Origin: Chryseobacterium sp. OSA05B
GTDB lineage: Bacteria > Bacteroidota > Bacteroidia > Flavobacteriales > Weeksellaceae
Assembly (NCBI RefSeq): GCF_019970065.1
Contig: NZ_JAHXYH010000004.1
Location: 372,001-436,000 of the forward strand
Direction of reading: 5' to 3'
DNA: 64,000 bases
This document shows, one piece after another, positions 8,240 to 17,070 of the stretch. A model generated the notes under the pieces. That model saw only the letters and a program-made list of their open reading frames with translations. It ran no database searches and was not told the origin of the DNA. The stretch's first letter is position 1. Each line of letters begins with the position of its first letter. The translations under genes were made by a program, and so were the position numbers.

Positions 8240-9859
8240 ATGAAAAAGAAACAACTATTCCTTACTTTAATGTTACCTCTAGGATTGTTTGGACAATCAG
8301 TAGTAGTAATACCCAATACAGAAAAATATGGTGAAAATGGGATTGTTTATGACAATTCTCTATTTTTTTCCAAAAACTATAAACTTGTAAAATTTGATGG
8401 AGTATCGGTAACCGGTATGCCTGAGCCATCTTATAATAATCAACCAATTGCTGGGCAACTTAGAGGAAGTATAATTGTTTATAATAATAAACTTTGTTAT
8501 AGCTATGATTATTACAATCCTGAGAGTCCTATTTTTAGCCATTTAAATAAAGACTATCTTATCACCTATGATGGAGCAAACTATAATGTGTTCTTAAACC
8601 CATACTATGTATATGCTGAAGGTGGAATAACTATAGAAGATGGTGAAAGTAATTATAAACCTATTGAGTATAATGGAAAATTAATACTTAAATCAAACAG
8701 TACAAATGCAAATTATCCTGCAAGTCAACCATCATATTTTCATTTATGGTCATTTGATGGACAAATACTTACTAGGATTAATAATCCATACTACTTTAAT
8801 GATCCATTCACTAATTCAACTCTTACACCGCATTTAGGAAATTGGGCTTTAGTTTATAATAATGATTTGTATTTTGCTTATACTTATACGGGGTCCTATG
8901 GAAGTAGGATTGCAAAATTTGATGGTACAAATATAGCTCTATTAGAAGATAATTTTATTTATCATGGAGGTATTTTCAATCTGGCTAATAATTTATATTT
9001 TAAAATGTCATTGAGCTCAGTAAATGAAGGTCTTGTAAATTATATTCCTGCATCCAATACTTTTGTATTGGCAGGTTCGATACCTCCACCACTCTTCTCT
9101 ACAGTTAACTATAAACCACTTATTCATAATTCAAAAGCTTACCTATCTACCGAAAATAAGAAGCTTTCAGTTTTTGATGGGGCAATACTGTCTCAAATAA
9201 ATAATCCCGTATCTGGTGATAAAGGAGTTGTGGGAAGCCCGGTGCTATTTGGTAATGATGTCTTTTTTCAATATCAGGGCACCGGAGATAAGTATTTTTT
9301 AGGAAAATATACACCTGGAGATACCAGTCTTTCCATAATCTCTAATCTTTCTGCCGGTGATACAGGAATTGGTGCAAAATTTAAAGAATTCAACGGTGCT
9401 CTTTATTTTACCTATAAAACTTCCGCTGTTTCACCGAATGTTGCCCCTTCTTATCTTGCAAAATATGATGGTAACACGATTACAGTATTTCCTAATCCGG
9501 ATAATGGACAGGGCGTTCAGGATTCTAAATTTGTAGTCTATGGCAATGATCTTTATTTCCCTTATAAGAATGCTGCAGGAATCATTAATATGGCTAAATA
9601 TGGAACCACAGTTTTGAGTACGAAAGAGACAGTTAAAGATGTTGGTGTTTCTATATTTAAAGATAACAATGGTTTTTCGGTAGTATCAAAAACTGAAAAA
9701 ATTAGGAAGATAGAAGTTCTTGACGCCTCAGGAAGAGAAATTCTAAACGCGAAAGCCAATGCCCAGAAATATTCTTTTGAAATTGGAATTCATGGAGTTT
9801 TTATCGTGAATGTTACCCTTGATAATGGTAAGGTTTCCACATTAAAAATTAAGAATTAA
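8240..9859 (+). CDS. Secreted repeat protein with T9SS-type C-terminal sorting domain
   Basis: 539 aa with a signal peptide (MKKKQLFLTLMLPLGLFGQS) and a C-terminal domain (about residues 465-539; RKIEVLDASGREI, then FEIGIHGVFIVNVTLDNGKVSTLKI) of the type A sorting-signal kind used by type IX secretion, so export to the cell surface or medium is likely. The middle is built of about seven or eight degenerate repeats of 45-60 residues with a strand like VYNNDLYFAY and a turn like KFDGxxI (positions near 52, 110, 172, 227, 312, 409), suggesting a beta-propeller. Function unknown. The first 1.2 kb is more AT-rich than neighbouring genes, which may indicate recent acquisition. Confidence 0.8.
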   Translation: MKKKQLFLTLMLPLGLFGQSVVVIPNTEKYGENGIVYDNSLFFSKNYKLVKFDGVSVTGMPEPSYNNQPIAGQLRGSIIVYNNKLCYSYDYYNPESPIFSHLNKDYLITYDGANYNVFLNPYYVYAEGGITIEDGESNYKPIEYNGKLILKSNSTNANYPASQPSYFHLWSFDGQILTRINNPYYFNDPFTNSTLTPHLGNWALVYNNDLYFAYTYTGSYGSRIAKFDGTNIALLEDNFIYHGGIFNLANNLYFKMSLSSVNEGLVNYIPASNTFVLAGSIPPPLFSTVNYKPLIHNSKAYLSTENKKLSVFDGAILSQINNPVSGDKGVVGSPVLFGNDVFFQYQGTGDKYFLGKYTPGDTSLSIISNLSAGDTGIGAKFKEFNGALYFTYKTSAVSPNVAPSYLAKYDGNTITVFPNPDNGQGVQDSKFVVYGNDLYFPYKNAAGIINMAKYGTTVLSTKETVKDVGVSIFKDNNGFSVVSKTEKIRKIEVLDASGREILNAKANAQKYSFEIGIHGVFIVNVTLDNGKVSTLKIKN

Positions 9860-9910
9860 AAGAACAGTTCTCCAGTTTAATAGCAATTCATTAAAATATA
9901 ATTTAAAAAT

Positions 9911-9946
9911 CTAAGAAAGTCAAAATTAAAAGTTTGGCTTTCTTAG
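9911..9946. repeat. 9-bp inverted repeat after the T9SS gene
   Basis: CTAAGAAAG (9911-9919) pairs with CTTTCTTAG (9938-9946). It could act as a weak terminator for the upstream gene, but no T-tract follows. Confidence 0.4.
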
Positions 9947-9962
9947 TGCTTGACTCGTTATT

Positions 9963-10542
9963 ATGAAAAACGGATATACCTCCGATCACGATTTCCAAAA
10001 TGTAATATTTTCCGATCAACCCTTACAAACAGGCGAGTATGAAAACTGTATCTTCAGAAACTGCAGCTTTGAATATGCAGATCTCTCAGATTTCAGTCTC
10101 ACAGACTGTGAGTTCATCGGTTGCAATCTGAGCATGGCTAAACTGCTCAAAACAGCTTTTCGTACCGTTGTTTTCAAAGAATGCAAAATGTTCGGGCTTC
10201 AGTTCAATGACTGCAATGGCTTTGGACTTTCATTTACTTTTGATGGATGCGCTCTCAACAATGCGGTGTTTTATAATACCTCAGTTAAAAAGACCGTATT
10301 CAGAAATTCAAAATTAATAGAAACCGATTTTGCTGAATGTGACCTCTCTAATTCAGTATTCAAAAACTGTGACCTGTCGGGCGCCATTTTCGACCGTACA
10401 AACCTTGAAAAGGCAGATTTTCAGAACTTCCTTCAACTATTCCATAGATCCAGCCTTAAACAAGCTTAAAAAGGCTAGATTTTCACTTTCTGAAGTGCAC
10501 GGACTACTTTATAAACTGGATATTGAAATCGATAGGAATTAG
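9963..10542 (+). pseudogene. Pentapeptide-repeat protein gene with a +1 frameshift
   Basis: The frame from 9963 gives tandem pentapeptide repeats of the A(D/N)LSx type (SFEYADLSDFSLTDCEFIGCNLSMAKLL and so on), expected to fold as a right-handed quadrilateral beta-helix, of the general kind seen in Qnr-like proteins. At the TTTT run 10418-10421 the frame departs from the expected ending. Removing one T gives KADFRTSFNYSIDP and then LNKLKKARFSLSEVHGLLYKLDIEIDRN, the usual C-terminus of this family, ending at 10542 (192 aa restored). As written, translation ends at 10469 with an unrelated tail. It is either a real inactivation or a homopolymer sequencing error. Confidence 0.8.
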
Positions 10543-10810
10543 AAGTTAGAAGCTAGAGATTAGAAGTTAGAGAATAAAGGCCGGAAAATCTATTCCGGTT
10601 ACATCATTAAAAATTCAATGGAGGCGTCTTTGTATTTTAAGATTCAAGATAATGCTTTAGCTAAAACTTATTATTCCTTTCTATCAACATACCTTAATGA
10701 CTACATTTTTTATTACGATGGCTAAAACCATTTTACCTACATATGATTAATCTTCCCTGAAGGGGTGGATTTTTGCAACGCAAAAAGACGGGGTAGTCAT
10801 AAAAATAAAA
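10543..10810. other. Intergenic DNA with short degenerate repeats
   Basis: Contains the tandem-like series agaagttagaagctagag / agattagaagttagag at about 10541-10573, a kind of low-complexity repeat that recurs in intergenic DNA here (compare 33667-33815). No gene can be supported. Confidence 0.4.
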
Positions 10811-10831
10811 AAACCATCAGAAATCTGATGG
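10802..10831 (-). terminator. Intrinsic terminator of the NlpC/P60 gene
   Basis: Stem CCATCAG (10814-10820) with CTGATGG (10825-10831), loop AAAT, followed on the minus strand by a long T-rich tract (10802-10813). Confidence 0.8.
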
Positions 10832-10859
10832 CTTCATTATTTAAATCAATTATTTAAAA

Positions 10860-11570
10860 TTAAAAACTTGTCGCTGTGGATTGAGTAGAAGAGGCTAAGT
10901 TATTATAAGCTTCCCCATTCTCGTTGATTACTCTTTTTGCAAACCTGAATTTTGGTCCCCAGTAAGAATCATTCAGCGATGAGATCATTACCCCTTTAGA
11001 AGTGGCTGCGTGGATGAATTTAATTTCACCTTCTTCAGTTACACTTTCTACGATACCTACGTGAGAGATTCTTCTTCCGTGTGAAAAGAAGATTAAGTCT
11101 CCTTTCTGAAGGTCTCCTTTTTCAATACTTTCACCTTCCTGAGCCTGAGAAGCTGCTACTCTTGGTAAGCTAAGCCCTGCTGCTGCTCCGAATACAGAAA
11201 GAACGAAAGCTGAACAATCAATACCTCTTCTTGTCATTCCTCCGTATCTGTATGGAGTTCCAAGGTATGTTTCAGCTTCTGTTAGGATATTATCAATCGT
11301 TTTATTGTATTTGACTGCTTTTGCAATCTCAGAATTCTTAATGGCTTTTTTCGCGTTGGCGATAGATGCTGCCTTTTCGGCTAGAAAAGAATCGATAAGT
11401 CTTTGCTTATCCTGCTCCATTTTCTTGTTATCAATAGAAGCTAGTTTGGCATCTGTTTTGTATTCTTTAGCGTAAGTTGCTGGCTGTGAAACTACATAAT
11501 TTGTAGCGCAAGACTGAACTGATACTGTAGACACTAAAGCAACTAAATAAAACAAAACTCTTTTCTTCAT
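10860..11570 (-). CDS. NlpC/P60-family cell-wall hydrolase, lipoprotein
   Basis: Predicted D,L-endopeptidase acting on peptidoglycan stem peptides in the periplasm. From the ATG at 11570 the protein is 236 aa, with a lipoprotein signal ending VSVQSC, a helical linker rich in Lys and Ala, then an NlpC/P60 domain with the catalytic Cys in RRGIDCSAFV, the His in ISHVGIVESV and the third residue in FIHAATSKG. An upstream in-frame start at 11612 was rejected because it lies almost at the transcription start expected from the -7 box at 11622-11629 and would push the lipobox inwards. Confidence 0.9.
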   Translation of the reverse strand: MKKRVLFYLVALVSTVSVQSCATNYVVSQPATYAKEYKTDAKLASIDNKKMEQDKQRLIDSFLAEKAASIANAKKAIKNSEIAKAVKYNKTIDNILTEAETYLGTPYRYGGMTRRGIDCSAFVLSVFGAAAGLSLPRVAASQAQEGESIEKGDLQKGDLIFFSHGRRISHVGIVESVTEEGEIKFIHAATSKGVMISSLNDSYWGPKFRFAKRVINENGEAYNNLASSTQSTATSF

Positions 11571-11621
11571 ATATATTTGATTATCCGTGTTAAAAGGAAT
11601 ATTTATTTTCACAAAGCATTA

Positions 11622-11629
11622 CAAAAGTA
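11622..11629 (-). promoter_or_regulatory. Putative -7 box of the NlpC/P60 gene
   Basis: Minus-strand TACTTTTG, a TAnnTTTG match about 50 nt upstream of the chosen ATG. Confidence 0.5.
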
Positions 11630-11722
11630 GAGATTCCGTGCAAAAGACCCCCGATATGATTATTGTCAGGTTCTTTATTTAACACATTTTAACATATTAT
11701 TTAAGTATGTTAAAGAAAAACA

Positions 11723-11763
11723 AACCGCAACCGCCCGTTTTTGGCGAGTCTGCGGTTTTTTTT
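11723..11763 (+). terminator. Hairpin followed by T-tract
   Basis: AACCGCA (11723-11729) pairs with TGCGGTT (11751-11757), with an internal GCCCG/TGGC region, then TTTTTTT. It points rightwards yet has no plus-strand gene directly before it; it may protect the NlpC/P60 promoter region from transcription or end an unannotated RNA. Confidence 0.5.
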
Positions 11764-11854
11764 ATTATGATTCTTTAACAAAATAAATGACCTTTCCTCT
11801 GTTTATCGGATTTCAAGATTCAAAACTCTAATTTTCAGCGATGTTAATAAAACA

Positions 11855-11884
11855 AAAAAAAACTCCCCGGAAAAAACCGGGGAG
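11855..11884 (-). terminator. Intrinsic terminator of glutamine synthetase III
   Basis: CTCCCCGG (11863-11870) pairs with CCGGGGAG (11877-11884), and the minus strand continues into a run of Ts. It lies about 28 nt after the stop codon. Confidence 0.85.
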
Positions 11885-11911
11885 CTTAACTAATATGGAA
11901 CTTTACAGATG

Positions 11912-14107
11912 TTATTTTGTAAATAACATTTCTCTATATTTAGTCATTGGCCAAAGCTCGTCATCCACCATCATTTCAAGATCATCAGAAGCTTCTCTGA
12001 TCACATCAAATAAAGGAATTACTTTGGTGCAGTACGTTTCTGCCTGCTTTTGACTATTGGATACAGCTTTTGCTGCTTCTCTTGCCTTAATAAGATCTTC
12101 AACGCCCAATTTGATTTTGGAAACGTTTTCAGAGATATTGGTGATTAAGCTCATTTGCTCTTTCGCCAATGTTTTGAATTCTTTGTCCGGGAATATTTCT
12201 TTAAGACCTTTTACGTTCTCGATCAATCTGTTCTGATAATTTAAAGCTGAAGGAATGATGTGGTTTCTTGCGATATCACTTAAAACTCTTGCTTCAATAT
12301 CAATAACAGTAGAATATTTTTCTAATTTGATTTCGTTTCTTGCCTCAACTTCTCTGTGAGTAAATACTCCGATTTCTTCGTAAAGGGCAACGAATTTTTT
12401 ATCCATTTCCTGCTTAAGCGCTTCAGGAGTAGTTTTTAAGTTATTCAAACCTCTCTTTTTAGCTTCTTTCGCCCAGTCATCAGAATATCCGTCACCTTCA
12501 AACATAATGCTCTTGCACTGCTTGATGTACTCTCTCAATACGTTGAAAATGGCTTCATCTTTCTTAAGACCTGTTTCAATAAGCGCATCAACTTCTTTTT
12601 TGAAATCGATTAACTGTTTTGCAGCGATCGTGTTCATTACCGTCATAGATTCTGCACAGTTCGCAGAAGATCCTACCGCTCTGATCTCGAATTTATTTCC
12701 TGTAAATGCAAATGGAGAAGTTCTGTTTCTATCTGTGTTATCCAGAAGAATTTCAGGGATTTTTCCAACTACATTTAATTTAAGATCTGTTTTTTCGTCC
12801 GGAGAAAGTTTTCCTTCTGTTACTTTTTCCAATTCTTCCAATACTCTGAACAGCTGGCTTCCGATGAATACGGAAATAATTGCCGGCGGAGCTTCGTTGG
12901 CGCCTAATCTGTGGTCGTTACTTGCAGAAGCGATACTTGCTCTTAAAAGGTCAGCGTATTCATAAACTGCTTTGATGGTATTAACGAAGAATGTAAGGAA
13001 CTGTAAGTTTTTCTTAGGGTTTTTTCCTGGGCTTAAAAGGTTTTCACCTGTATCTGTTGCTAAAGACCAGTTGTTGTGCTTCCCGCTTCCGTTTACTCCT
13101 GCAAATGGTTTTTCATGGAATAAAATATGGAAATGGTGCTTGTGAGCAATTCTTGCCATGATGTCCATCAACAGAGAGTTGTGGTCTACGGCAACGTTTA
13201 CTTCTTCAAACATTGGCGCCAGCTCAAATTGGTTTGGCGCCACCTCGTTATGTCTTGTCGTTACAGGAATTCCCAGCTTCATACATTCGATCTCCAACTC
13301 TTTCATGAAGTTCATTACCCTTGTCGGGATAGAACCGAAATAATGGTCATCCAGCTGCTGTCCTTTAGCAGGAGAGTGACCTAATAAAGTCTTACCTGTT
13401 AAAACAAGATCCGGACGCGATTGGTATAATGCGGAGTCAACTAAGAAATATTCCTGCTCCCAACCTAAGGTAGGCGTTACTTTTGTTACGTTTTTGTCAA
13501 AATACTGCATTACGTTAGTTGCAGCTTCATCCACAGCATTCAACGCTCTTAAAAGAGGGGCTTTATAATCTAAAGTTTCTCCTGTGTAAGAGATAAAGAT
13601 AGAAGGAATACATAAAGTAGTTCCCATGATGAATGCAGGGGAAGTAGGATCCCATGCCGTATAACCTCTTGCTTCGAAAGTGTTTCTGATTCCTCCGTTC
13701 GGGAAAGAAGAAGCGTCAGGCTCCTGCTGGATCAGTAGATTTCCGCTGAATCTCTCAATAGCTCTTCCTCCTTCAATAGGTGTAAAGAAAGAATCGTGCT
13801 TTTCTGCAGTAGTTCCTGTCAATGGCTGAAACCAGTGCGTGTAGTGAGTTGCTCCTTTGCTCATTGCCCAGTCTTTCATAGCTACGGCTACCTGGTCTGC
13901 AATGTGTCTCTGGATCTTTGTTCCTTTTTTAATAGCATCCATGATAGACTGGAATGCTTCCTTTGTCAGGTATTCTCTCATCGTCTCTTCTGAGAAAACA
14001 TTCTGGCAGAATAATTCTGACAGTTTTCCGGGAACCTCAACAGAATTATCTCTTCTGAAGTCCTTAAATGGTAAAGTTTCTAACGCTTTGAATCTTAAAG
14101 TTGACAT
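11912..14107 (-). CDS. glnN: Glutamine synthetase type III
   Basis: ATP-dependent ligation of ammonia to glutamate; the large GSIII form typical of Bacteroidota and cyanobacteria. 731 aa, normal for GSIII. Recognisable segments are GWEQEYFLVD (glutamate/metal-binding strand), TRHNEVAPNQFELAPMFE, GVNGSGKHNNWSLAT and RLGANEAPPAIISVFIG. The C-terminal third is helical. Single-gene unit with its own terminator and a TAAATTTG box at 14130-14137. No PII or ammonium transporter gene lies nearby. Confidence 0.96.
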   Translation of the reverse strand: MSTLRFKALETLPFKDFRRDNSVEVPGKLSELFCQNVFSEETMREYLTKEAFQSIMDAIKKGTKIQRHIADQVAVAMKDWAMSKGATHYTHWFQPLTGTTAEKHDSFFTPIEGGRAIERFSGNLLIQQEPDASSFPNGGIRNTFEARGYTAWDPTSPAFIMGTTLCIPSIFISYTGETLDYKAPLLRALNAVDEAATNVMQYFDKNVTKVTPTLGWEQEYFLVDSALYQSRPDLVLTGKTLLGHSPAKGQQLDDHYFGSIPTRVMNFMKELEIECMKLGIPVTTRHNEVAPNQFELAPMFEEVNVAVDHNSLLMDIMARIAHKHHFHILFHEKPFAGVNGSGKHNNWSLATDTGENLLSPGKNPKKNLQFLTFFVNTIKAVYEYADLLRASIASASNDHRLGANEAPPAIISVFIGSQLFRVLEELEKVTEGKLSPDEKTDLKLNVVGKIPEILLDNTDRNRTSPFAFTGNKFEIRAVGSSANCAESMTVMNTIAAKQLIDFKKEVDALIETGLKKDEAIFNVLREYIKQCKSIMFEGDGYSDDWAKEAKKRGLNNLKTTPEALKQEMDKKFVALYEEIGVFTHREVEARNEIKLEKYSTVIDIEARVLSDIARNHIIPSALNYQNRLIENVKGLKEIFPDKEFKTLAKEQMSLITNISENVSKIKLGVEDLIKAREAAKAVSNSQKQAETYCTKVIPLFDVIREASDDLEMMVDDELWPMTKYREMLFTK

Positions 14108-14129
14108 ATTAAGGTTGTATTTTGTGGGG

Positions 14130-14137
14130 CAAATTTA
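14130..14137 (-). promoter_or_regulatory. Putative -7 box of glnN
   Basis: Minus-strand TAAATTTG, 22 nt upstream of the ATG. It implies a short leader of about 15-20 nt. Confidence 0.5.
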
Positions 14138-14375
14138 CAAAAAAAATGAATTAAAAACATTTTACCCCTTAAAAATTTAGGGGTTGTTGTGAAAATACTC
14201 AAAGTCAAACGCGGGTTTAATCTTTTTTGAAGGGGGCGTTTGTCTTATGAAAGGTAATATTTAGCCCTGCCATGGCTTCAAGAATGCATTTTGCGCAGTA
14301 TATTTTAGAATGATAAAGGTACAAATTTAAACTGCTTGTTAAAAGATACTTAAAATAAGTTGAGCCGAGATTTTG

Positions 14376-14383
14376 TATATTTG
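14376..14383 (+). promoter_or_regulatory. Putative -7 box of the DUF6909-like gene
   Basis: TATATTTG, 15 nt before the ATG at 14399. The in-frame TTG at 14360 lies upstream of this box, so it cannot be the translated start if the box is used. Confidence 0.55.
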
Positions 14384-14398
14384 TGTGAAATTTATTTT

Positions 14399-16090
14399 AT
14401 GACAAATTCTAGAGCTAGAGAAACAACGGAAGCAATTGAAAGATTGTATATTTCTATGAGACACCTCTTTTACAGAGGTTTTTTTAAACCTGCCGGTGTT
14501 TCTGGAGAAAGTATCAGAAGTTTGTTAAAGACTATCAATCCAGAGATTTATGGTACCATGAATATTCCTAATAAATTGGAATTAAATGGTTTGATGTACG
14601 TTTTAGACAGACTTCCTGAAGGAATTGAAGAATGTGCTTTTATTCATCTTACATCAGATGAGGGTTTTGATAAAGGAAGTTTCGAACCTATTGTACCTAA
14701 AAAGAGAAGAAGAAACTGTTACAGGATAGACGAGCACCAGATGAATATTGAAGTTCTTTTGGGGCGTTCGGAAATTTATGATATTCTTACCCATCTTACC
14801 TTCTTATTTATAGAAGCAGACAAAGTGAGAAACCTGGCTTTCATTCAGGATGAAAACTGGAAACCAACACGTGCTTTTAAAATCATCGAAGAAGTAGTTA
14901 AAGGGGAGAAGAAATTCAGCAGAAAAGAAAAAGAAGTGGCTTTGATTCATTTGTCTTCTTTAATAGGAAGAACGTTTGAAGAAACATTGAATGCTTATAA
15001 TTCATTCGGGGATGATGAAAATCCTGACCGTTTATTCAAAATCATCTACAACTTAGGAAAAGTAAGCCTTGAAGATGCAAAACAGACCAGAGAAAGAGAA
15101 ATTCATTTCAGTGCGATATTAAAGGAAAGAGTAGGACACCACTATTTCGGTGAGAAATGGGCCAACAAAGTGAAAGAAGTTTTATTTGAAAAAGATCTTC
15201 ACATGCGTCCGTTGCACATTATTTCAGCCAACATGCACTCCGTGAAAAATATGCTGTATGGAAATGATGCTTTAAAGAAAAAAGACAACAAAGAAGTAGA
15301 TTATAAGCTATACGGAGATATTTCTGATAAAAAAGAACTTCGAGACAAAGTTTCAAAATATGCTTTGGAAGAAGGTTTGATCTATATTAATGATAAGAGC
15401 GGAAGTAATATTGACGTTCAGATCATCGATTTAAGCAAAACAGATCTTAAAAACACCCCATTCAGCGGTATAAAATATGTCGGAGACGATGTGATCATGG
15501 TGTTCGACTATGCTTTCGGAGAGCAGGCTTTTGAAGTAATGGATGAATTGCTGAGACCTTTCGAACACAAAGGAGAGGTGTATATGATGAAAGTAAAATC
15601 TGTTTCCATTATGGGTAAAGCCGGAATTCTGGCTGGAGGAAAAGGAGATATTATGATTCCAACTTCTCATATTTTTGAAGGAACAGCAGATAACTATCCA
15701 TTTGAAAATGCTTTAAAACTGGACGATTTCAAAGATGATGAGCTGAAAGCGTTTGAAGGGCCAATGATCACGGTATTGGGAACATCGCTTCAGAACAGAG
15801 ATATCCTTTCTTATTTTATGAACACTTCATGGAAAGCCATCGGTCTTGAAATGGAAGGAGCGCATTATCAGAAAGCCATTCAGGTGGCTTCCAAGATCAG
15901 ACATCATATTGCACCGGATCTGTTTGTGTGTTACGCTTATTATGCTTCGGATAATCCTTTGGAAACGGGAAGTACACTTTCTTCGGGAGGTCTTGGTCTT
16001 ACAGGAGTAAAACCTACCTATCTGATCACTTTAAGAATCCTTGAAAAGATCTTACAAAGCGGAAAAAAAGAAATTCCGGCTAAAAAATAA
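14399..16090 (+). CDS. DUF6909-like conserved protein with a nucleosidase-like C-terminal region
   Basis: 563 aa, cytoplasmic, starting MTNSRARETTEAIERLYISM. From memory this resembles a protein conserved across Flavobacteriia and labelled DUF6909; function unknown. The N-terminal half has conserved blocks such as IPNKLELNGLMYVLDRLPEGI and CYRIDEHQMNIE. The C-terminal part (about residues 455-555) has GPMITVLGTSL, then KAIGLEMEGAHYQKAI, then YYASDNPLETGSTL, an order that recalls purine nucleoside phosphorylase/AMP nucleosidase folds (MExA helix, then SDxP loop). That assignment is my inference. It stands alone with a terminator after it. Confidence 0.8.
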   Translation: MTNSRARETTEAIERLYISMRHLFYRGFFKPAGVSGESIRSLLKTINPEIYGTMNIPNKLELNGLMYVLDRLPEGIEECAFIHLTSDEGFDKGSFEPIVPKKRRRNCYRIDEHQMNIEVLLGRSEIYDILTHLTFLFIEADKVRNLAFIQDENWKPTRAFKIIEEVVKGEKKFSRKEKEVALIHLSSLIGRTFEETLNAYNSFGDDENPDRLFKIIYNLGKVSLEDAKQTREREIHFSAILKERVGHHYFGEKWANKVKEVLFEKDLHMRPLHIISANMHSVKNMLYGNDALKKKDNKEVDYKLYGDISDKKELRDKVSKYALEEGLIYINDKSGSNIDVQIIDLSKTDLKNTPFSGIKYVGDDVIMVFDYAFGEQAFEVMDELLRPFEHKGEVYMMKVKSVSIMGKAGILAGGKGDIMIPTSHIFEGTADNYPFENALKLDDFKDDELKAFEGPMITVLGTSLQNRDILSYFMNTSWKAIGLEMEGAHYQKAIQVASKIRHHIAPDLFVCYAYYASDNPLETGSTLSSGGLGLTGVKPTYLITLRILEKILQSGKKEIPAKK

Positions 16091-16110
16091 TTTGATTTTA
16101 AATCATATTG

Positions 16111-16146
16111 AAACCTCAGATGTTTTGCATTTGAGGTTTTTTGTTT
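16111..16146 (+). terminator. Intrinsic terminator
   Basis: AAACCTCA (16111-16118) pairs with TGAGGTTT (16132-16139), followed by TTTGTTTTTT. Ends the DUF6909-like gene. Confidence 0.8.
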
Positions 16147-16147
16147 T

Positions 16148-16240
16148 TTGAAACACGAATGACATGAATGTTTTTCACGGATATCACAAATTGATTAGTG
16201 TTTAAAATTGTGGTTTTATTAGCGTCATTTGTGGTTAAAA
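16148..16240. repeat. Dispersed intergenic repeat, copy 1
   Basis: Contains gaaacacgaatgacatgaa, ttagtgtttaaaattgtg and catttgtggtta. The same words in the same order recur at 16785-16930, on the other side of the DinB-like gene. Probably a decayed family of dispersed non-coding repeats. Confidence 0.5.
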
Positions 16241-16311
16241 TCTGATCATCTGTACAGTCCGTGAAAGCTTAAAAAAATAATTATCTTTAAGAATCATAAA
16301 ATGTCAGACAA

Positions 16312-16782
16312 ATGAGCTCAGCTTCACAATTAGCAAAAAGATTCAGAGAAGTCTTGCTGGACGGCTTGTGGATCGCCAATACGAATTTTAAAGATCAGCT
16401 TTCAGATGTCACCTGGGAGCAGGCCGTCACAAAGGTAGATTCTTTAAATACCATTGCCATGCTCACCTTTCATATTCATTATTATATAGCCGGAGTTCTG
16501 AATGTATTGGAAGGAGGTGATCTTGAAATAAAGGATCAGTTCAGTTTTGATCTTCCGCCTATTGAGTCTGAAAAACAGTGGAAAGATTTGTTAAACAGAC
16601 TTTGGGCAGATTCAGAAAAGTTTGGATTATTGGTTGAGCAAATCCCTGATGATAAGATGGATGAGGTTTTCGTGGATGAAAAATACGGAACTTACAGAAG
16701 AAATATAGACGGAATGATTGAGCACAGCTACTATCATTTGGGACAGATCACTTTAATAAAGAAAATGTTGGCTCATCAGTAA
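16312..16782 (+). CDS. DinB/DUF1572-like four-helix protein
   Basis: 156 aa with the outline of a DinB-superfamily metal-binding four-helix bundle: a central LTFHIHYYIAGVLNVLEGGD and a C-terminal IEHSYYHLGQITLIKKML whose histidines could form the metal site together with the earlier ones. Some relatives are bacillithiol-dependent transferases, but the substrate here is unknown. It stands alone between two copies of a dispersed repeat and is followed by a hairpin terminator. Confidence 0.75.
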   Translation: MSSASQLAKRFREVLLDGLWIANTNFKDQLSDVTWEQAVTKVDSLNTIAMLTFHIHYYIAGVLNVLEGGDLEIKDQFSFDLPPIESEKQWKDLLNRLWADSEKFGLLVEQIPDDKMDEVFVDEKYGTYRRNIDGMIEHSYYHLGQITLIKKMLAHQ

Positions 16783-16784
16783 TT

Positions 16785-16930
16785 TGAAACACAAATGGCA
16801 TGAATATTTTTCACGAATGCCACTGATGAGCCATGTCAAGGTTTTAAACTTTGACATGGCTTTTAGGACAATATTTTCACAAATCATTAGTGTTTAAAAT
16901 TGTGCAATAATTTGTGCCATTTGTGTTTAA
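16785..16930. repeat. Dispersed intergenic repeat, copy 2
   Basis: Shares gaaacacaaatggcatgaat, ttagtgtttaaaattgtg and gccatttgtgttta with the copy at 16148-16240; it is split by the terminator hairpin at 16829-16861. Confidence 0.5.
16829..16866 (+). terminator. Long hairpin after the DinB-like gene
   Basis: AGCCATGTCAA (16829-16839) pairs perfectly with TTGACATGGCT (16851-16861), followed by TTT. Confidence 0.6.
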
Positions 16931-17070
16931 AAAAACAAAATATGCACAATCACACTTAACCATCAGAATAAAACCTCATCTAAATCCATAACAGATCAAA
17001 AAGCCCTAAAATACCTCCATATTTGAGGGTTTTACATAAATTACCTACCTTTAAAAAAAATAAATTTTAA

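Noticed and set aside
10860..10880. A further copy of the island palindrome (acttgtcg at about 10865)
   Set aside because: Only half of the site is present, there is no TAnnTTTG 10 nt away, and it lies inside the NlpC/P60 coding region.
11723..11763. Start of a small RNA gene
   Set aside because: The hairpin and T-tract are clear, but no promoter or conserved RNA could be recognised before it.
12507..12965. A 152-codon frame on the strand opposite to glnN
   Set aside because: It is a shadow of a strongly supported gene in another frame, with no family features.
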